Part shown: positions 61,895-64,000 of the stretch, piece by piece
How the letters are laid out: each line of letters starts with the position of its first letter
Numbering within the stretch: the first letter of the stretch is position 1
Origin: Shewanella sp. CG12_big_fil_rev_8_21_14_0_65_47_15
GTDB taxonomy: Bacteria > Pseudomonadota > Gammaproteobacteria > Enterobacterales > Shewanellaceae
Direction of reading: 5' to 3'
Length of the DNA: 64,000 nt
Assembly: GCF_002783505.1 (NCBI RefSeq)
Contig: NZ_PFGL01000066.1
Coordinates: 15,289-79,288, forward strand
Notes under the pieces: generated by a model
The model's input: the letters and a program-made list of their open reading frames with translations, nothing else
The model's database searches: none
Told to the model about the DNA's origin: nothing
Made by a program: the position numbers and the translations under genes

Positions 61895-63709
61895 TCATTC
61901 CGCTTTAGACGCTAGCTCGCCTTTATTATTGAACGGCCAATCAATGCCTAACCAAGCCTTGAATAAGGCTTTCTGTTGTTTAGTCGTTTTAGCATCGCCC
62001 TTGAGCACTAGCTTACCGCTTTGCCGCTCGCCGAGCGTCATCCTCACTTGCTTGAGCTTATCGTTGCTGAATAATGTCACTTCGACGCTATCACCAGCCT
62101 TAAAATCTTTGATGCGCTTATCAAAACCCGCAGCCGTCACCTTAAGACCGTTAATCGCTAACACTTCGTCACCCGCAACAATCCCCGCTTGCCATGCTGG
62201 GCCATTACGCAGCACTTGGTCTAACACTAAAGAGCCATGGGTGCTGCTTAACGTCATGCCCGCAAATGCCTCGGCTTTCGACTCTTTACCATAGGACAGT
62301 GTTAACCCAGCCTGTGATAACAGCTCAGGGAAATCTAAGCTCATCGGGCTATTCACGTTTGTCTGCCACCAAGGCGTATAATCCTTGCCGGATAAATCCT
62401 TCAATATGTGCTGCACATCGTCGACACTATAGCCCTTTGGCACTCGGTGTTCTTGATATAAACGGCGATGTACATCCCGGTATGAATGCTTTAGCTTCGT
62501 ATCCTGCAGCAGCGAGAAATCTAACGCCAAGGAGGTTAAGTAACCCTCAGAATAGATGTTTACACTGTGATTAATCGCATAATCGCCCCCCGTACTGCTC
62601 CACTCTCCAGCACTCGCCTCGGCGACTGATTGGGTTTCACGCCCTGGATTCAGCTGGTTTTTCTCAACGCGTTTAGCTAAGTCTTCGAGGAACTCTTTAG
62701 GCGTTATCACCCCTGCACGCAGCAATAGCTGACCTTGGAAATAACTGGTAGAGCCTTCGGCCATCCACAGTAATTCCGTCATATTTTCATGCTGATAGTC
62801 ATAGGGCACGAGTCCCGCAGGGCGATAGGCCTTCACGTTCCAAGTGTGGATAAACTCGTGGGAAGCCGTGCTAATAAAACGCAGGTAATCCTTGCGCTCA
62901 CGGAAACTAAAGCGCGGCAGCTGGATAACGGTAGAGTTTACATGTTCTGTCGCGCCACTGGCTCCGCTGGTGGCATGCACCATATAAACATAGCGATCAA
63001 AGGGATAGTCATCCCAAATCGCCTTAGCCTGGCCACTTAATGCCGTTAAATCCTTAACCACTTTTTCTGTGTCATAGTTACCTTCCCCCCAAAAGATCAA
63101 TTCATAGTTTTTGCCGTTGGCACTGAATGATTTGTGGGTACTGATGCCCGTCTCGATAGGGGAGTCGATGAGCACATCGTAATTCGGCGCGATAAAAGAG
63201 TGCGCTGGCGTGCCTGAAGCCATACCCGAGTAACTTTGCCAAGTGTCAGGCACATTCAATTGGACCGATACAGGCTCTGAGCGAAATTGCGGGCTGTACA
63301 TAAACACGCCGCTGGCATCTAAATAGGCGTGGCTCGCATCTATATGGCGTACCCTTTGGCCTAATTCATTGGCATATAACTGATAACTGACGGTCACGCT
63401 GGTTGGCTGTGTGAGCGCCACTTGCCACTCACCACTCGCAGTGCGCTTCCATGGGAGAGCCTGGCCTTGGCTATCTTTAGCACTGAATAAACGGATTCCG
63501 TCGGATAGGGGCAAGACTTGATATTTCCCCGTGCGCCACACGGGCAGATTAACGGTGAACTCACTCGCGTTCACCTGTGGGAAAGTCACACTCACCTGGG
63601 CTAGATGCTGCTCTGGCTGACTCAGCTCAATTTTATAGTTTACATCTGCCAACACATTGGCCGAAAATAATGCACTTAATACCAAGATTGATAATCTGTT
63701 GGGTTTCAC
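61895..63709 (-). CDS. M61-family glycyl aminopeptidase with PDZ domain
   Basis: A 604-aa secreted peptidase. The signal peptide ends near VLA. The zinc motif HEFIHTW (His284, His288) is followed by WMAEGSTSYFQ, and a PDZ domain occupies about 480-560 (GMTLSSTHGSLVLDQVL, PAWQAGIVAGDEVLAING). It starts with GTG at 63709, AAGGA 8 bases upstream. M61 enzymes prefer N-terminal glycine and are periplasmic. Confidence 0.93.
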   Translation of the reverse strand: MKPNRLSILVLSALFSANVLADVNYKIELSQPEQHLAQVSVTFPQVNASEFTVNLPVWRTGKYQVLPLSDGIRLFSAKDSQGQALPWKRTASGEWQVALTQPTSVTVSYQLYANELGQRVRHIDASHAYLDASGVFMYSPQFRSEPVSVQLNVPDTWQSYSGMASGTPAHSFIAPNYDVLIDSPIETGISTHKSFSANGKNYELIFWGEGNYDTEKVVKDLTALSGQAKAIWDDYPFDRYVYMVHATSGASGATEHVNSTVIQLPRFSFRERKDYLRFISTASHEFIHTWNVKAYRPAGLVPYDYQHENMTELLWMAEGSTSYFQGQLLLRAGVITPKEFLEDLAKRVEKNQLNPGRETQSVAEASAGEWSSTGGDYAINHSVNIYSEGYLTSLALDFSLLQDTKLKHSYRDVHRRLYQEHRVPKGYSVDDVQHILKDLSGKDYTPWWQTNVNSPMSLDFPELLSQAGLTLSYGKESKAEAFAGMTLSSTHGSLVLDQVLRNGPAWQAGIVAGDEVLAINGLKVTAAGFDKRIKDFKAGDSVEVTLFSNDKLKQVRMTLGERQSGKLVLKGDAKTTKQQKALFKAWLGIDWPFNNKGELASKAE

Positions 63710-63843
63710 TCTTGCTTCCTTCTGTTATTATGCTTCTTATGATTTTCCCAAGTATAACAAGTCGATGTAGCATCCTCATTAGGCGCTAACAAAAGCTAAC
63801 AAAATAAATGCCTTGATTTAGGAAATATGGGATCCCCCTTCAC

Positions 63844-64000
63844 ATGCATAAACTCATCGTTATTCTCGTGACCTTGTTGCTGTCAGTCTCCTTTAGCACC
63901 CTAGGGCGCGATCTCGAATCGGAAGAGATAGAACTGCGCGAAACCCCGCAGAAAATGTACGACAGCTTAAATAAATCAATCTCTTTTCCTATCACCTTTA
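63844..64000 (+). CDS. Start of a secreted protein, cut by the window end
   Basis: The first 52 codons begin MHKLIVILVTLLLSVSFS, a signal peptide, then charged mature sequence (RDLESEEIELRETPQKM). The gene runs past 64000. It is divergent from the M61 gene with a 134-bp gap. Not recognised. Confidence 0.7.
   Translation, partial: MHKLIVILVTLLLSVSFSTLGRDLESEEIELRETPQKMYDSLNKSISFPITF

Noticed and set aside
1..64000. CRISPR arrays, insertion sequences, prophage, tRNA genes
   Set aside because: No regularly spaced repeats, transposase, integrase or tRNA-like sequences were noticed; the largest tandem repeat is the ACP array.

Overview
The window is a 64 kb stretch of a gamma-proteobacterial chromosome, almost certainly a Shewanella of the oneidensis/MR-4/ANA-3 type. 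The grounds are a pfaABCD polyunsaturated fatty acid synthase cluster, a chitin-utilisation locus with a TonB receptor and a tryptophan-halogenase-like partner, and a phoBR/pstS/porin/rdgC block. Base composition and codon use look even, and I see no phage, IS, CRISPR, tRNA or rRNA genes. The last two thirds read as ordinary core genome.

Layout. 1-14.8 kb: the 3' part of pfaA (four tandem ACPs, KR, DH-like end), then pfaB and pfaC, each joined to the gene before it by a GTGA stop/start overlap, then pfaD and a clear terminator. Together they make EPA-type fatty acids. 14.8-15.06 kb: a candidate dispersed repeat and an unexplained structured segment. 15-20 kb: a thioredoxin-like protein, an AhpD-like protein, an azoreductase gene reduced by internal deletion, its divergent MocR-type regulator, a DUF3224 protein and a membrane-anchored protein of unknown function. 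20.3-32.4 kb: a chitin/GlcNAc-oligosaccharide locus with a secreted deacetylase, TonB receptor, halogenase-like flavoprotein, AraC regulator, MFS permease, ROK kinase and GH20 hexosaminidase. The last three form an operon whose kinase/hexosaminidase junction has been altered by a 77-bp tandem duplication.

32.5-53.3 kb: single genes and small units: a Cys-rich small protein, FAH hydrolase, chemotaxis receptor, M14 deacylase, MarR, PhnA-like, DUF2461, TetR with two GSTs, an RsmB-like methyltransferase, an unusual 1040-aa fusion of an acetoacetate-decarboxylase-like domain with a carotenoid-desaturase-like flavoprotein, a diguanylate cyclase, an EamA transporter, a YfaZ-type outer-membrane protein, GNAT, MgtE and glutathione peroxidase. 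53.3-64 kb: an M1 aminopeptidase, pstS with a Pho box, phoR, phoB, a porin, rdgC, an M61 aminopeptidase and the start of a secreted protein.

The most interesting hidden signal is a family of three related, apparently unannotated small RNAs on the + strand (about 53.38, 53.75 and 55.91 kb). Each has a (CAT)n-TCTCC block complementary to a Shine-Dalgarno plus start codon, a CTAGCGC element and a GCAACC/GGTTGC terminator ending in a T run. In two of them CTAGCGC lies in an identical 10-nt loop closed by unrelated but complementary stems. They look like sibling riboregulators, two between the glutathione peroxidase and M1 peptidase genes and one between the M1 peptidase and pstS genes.
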